Positions 63,001-64,000 of a DNA stretch of 64,000 bases are shown here, one piece after another (position 1 is the stretch's first letter; every line of letters starts with the position of its first letter). The stretch is from contig JAYKAV010001267.1 of the NCBI GenBank assembly GCA_035582835.1, forward strand, positions 858,804 to 922,803, read 5' to 3'. The position numbers and the translations under genes are program-made. The notes beneath the pieces were generated by a model. It saw only the letters and a program-made list of their open reading frames with translations. It did not search any database and was not told the DNA's origin. This stretch comes from Phoebastria nigripes (lineage: Eukaryota; Chordata; Aves; Procellariiformes; Diomedeidae).

Positions 63001-64000
63001 TACACCGTTGGATAAAACACTGCAAGCAACATCTTACATGGATACAGGAACCATAGGACTAATAAAAGAAATACNGAAATAAAACCCTTCAGATGTTTAC
63101 TAAAACAGGTGCTTACTCCAAAATATTGCACAAAAGAAGTCCTTGCAAAGGTGATAGTCATTTTTTGTAGAGTCTAAAATTACACTCTGCTAACCACATT
63201 ATCTTCTCTTCTAGTCACTCATACATTTTGCACACCCATGCAATGGCAAGCAATGAACTGAGTATGGTGTGGAAACTTTGAAAGCCAATGTTTCTTCATG
63301 CTTCCCTTTATATTCCTTGCCCTTTCTCCAACTAAGAATCCCACTCCCTCAGCATCTCCTTTGCTCAGTACTGGGTGCAGCTCACAGACTATTACAGGTG
63401 GAACTGATGGCTGGTAGGTGTTCATCCCCTTCCTTCCCAGCAACCTTCTGAAAATGAGAAATGCTCCAAACACACAATTTCAATCTAAATGAGTCCATCA
63501 CCTTAGAGAATGAGATGAAGGAAATAAGTTTGCATATAATATTGTTCTGGTTCATTTCTTTGAAATGAATTGGCATCTCCCAGTTGCTGAACAGCGTACG
63601 AAGTGGTAAGAAGTACCTTCAGAGAAATGCTGTTTGACACCATGAATTTGGGCTGATTTATTGAAAACAAAAAAGCCATTTGGGGTCAATTCTAACATTT
63701 ATTCTACAGTTCAGCCACTGTACTGAATCCTTCCTTCTCCTCCCCGAGCATCCTCCAAAAAGCACTCCATGCTATAGAGAAAGGATGTTTATACTTACGT
63801 GTCTTTTTTTTGTGTGTGACAACACTACTGTCTAAGCTTTCTCTGCATTGGCCTGCTGACTCTACCATAAGCACCAAATTGCCTTCAGTCATATACCAGA
63901 AAAAGGGAGATGTGTCCAGAGCTGCAAGATGGAGCCCTGCAAGATGCTTGGCAAGAGGCTGCAGCTCTTAGTGGTGGAAGAAACTTGCTTCCCAACATTA
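60011..64000. other. Intron sequence around the unidentified frame
   Basis: Apart from the open frame at 60964-61335, I see only unique AT-rich DNA with three ambiguous bases (60305, 62984 and 63075). A GTAAGT donor-like site on the minus strand near 63798 has an open frame behind it (to 63892), but that frame crosses an A8 run and matches nothing I know. Confidence 0.5.
60964..61335 (+). other. Unidentified open frame, possible exon
   Basis: A 124-codon stop-free frame ends at TGA 61333-61335. Its central part reads like protein: LVIETTTNSVDLSLRPPQTV, then TIQVVPVKRVGLTETQLL and IIEQAGTLGWEFEGSSQDEP, with alternating hydrophobic residues and few Cys. One reading is an exon from the AG at 61017-61018 (TATTCCAG) to the donor-like GTAAGA beginning near 61222. 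However, the pyrimidine tract is weak and the donor has C at -1. I do not recognise the family. It lies on the strand opposite to ATP8A2. Chance, an old transposon remnant or an unannotated nested gene all remain possible. Confidence 0.2.

Larger units (their letters stand above)
6130..64000 (-). other. ATP8A2: Probable single large ATP8A2 intron upstream of the M10 exon (partial)
   Basis: Inferred from the acceptor at 6131-6130. The preceding ATP8A2 exons should encode motifs such as WTKFSHLAVWGS, PIAPDM, NTKVFWGHC and SGNEGMQA. Reverse-complement forms of these were sought by eye across 6130-64000 and none was found. ATP8A2 is known for very long introns (the human gene spans hundreds of kilobases). 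A small exon could have been missed, and another gene nested in the interval cannot be excluded. Confidence 0.55.

Overview
The window is vertebrate nuclear DNA, almost certainly from a bird. Three pieces of CR1 LINE lie in it, each with the CR1 3' end signature (repeats of the octamer ATTCTATG) and two with the C-terminal part of the CR1 reverse transcriptase. Interspersed repeat density is low: about 1.7 kb of CR1 in 64 kb, plus short simple repeats. No prokaryotic gene organisation, rRNA, tRNA or CRISPR is visible. The sequence is a draft assembly with two N gaps (817-860 and 53527-53590) and about twenty isolated ambiguous bases.

The only host-gene coding exon I can name is on the minus strand at 6041-6129. 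It has a good acceptor, a GTAAGT donor and 29 in-frame codons that read as the tenth membrane segment of a P4-ATPase lipid flippase. The best match is ATP8A2, through the motif [10 protein letters not shown] followed by KDVAW. Transcription runs from high to low coordinates, so 6130-64000 would be upstream intron and 1-6040 the following intron. I searched the minus strand by eye for the neighbouring ATP8A2 peptides (preceding membrane segments, C-terminal tail) and found none. The last exons probably lie to the left of the window and the previous exons to its right, leaving an intron of at least about 58 kb.

Region by region: 1-169 is unclassified. 170-1094 is a 5'-truncated CR1 copy with an open RT remnant. 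1095-4952 is unremarkable intron. 4953-5037 is a tiny CR1 3' end. 6041-6129 is the ATP8A2 exon. 6130-31900 is intron with microsatellites, a G-rich quadruplex-like run (13221-13244), a CpG cluster (17439-17731) and two AT-rich blocks dense in transcription-factor-like motifs (22590-22830 and 23440-23660). 31901-32610 is a second long CR1 copy with a frameshift. 32611-64000 is more intron with further candidate regulatory blocks (37960-38600, 42600-42850, 46380-46640, 59800-60010), a perfect 15-bp inverted repeat (48492-48532), a 27-bp direct duplication, and a 124-codon open frame (60964-61335) that I could not identify.

All three CR1 pieces lie on the plus strand, antisense to ATP8A2, the tolerated orientation for intronic insertions. 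The blocks called candidate enhancers are inference from base composition and motif content, because conservation cannot be tested here. I found no convincing undescribed gene system. The best leads are the large regulatory-looking intron and the unassigned open frame near 61 kb.
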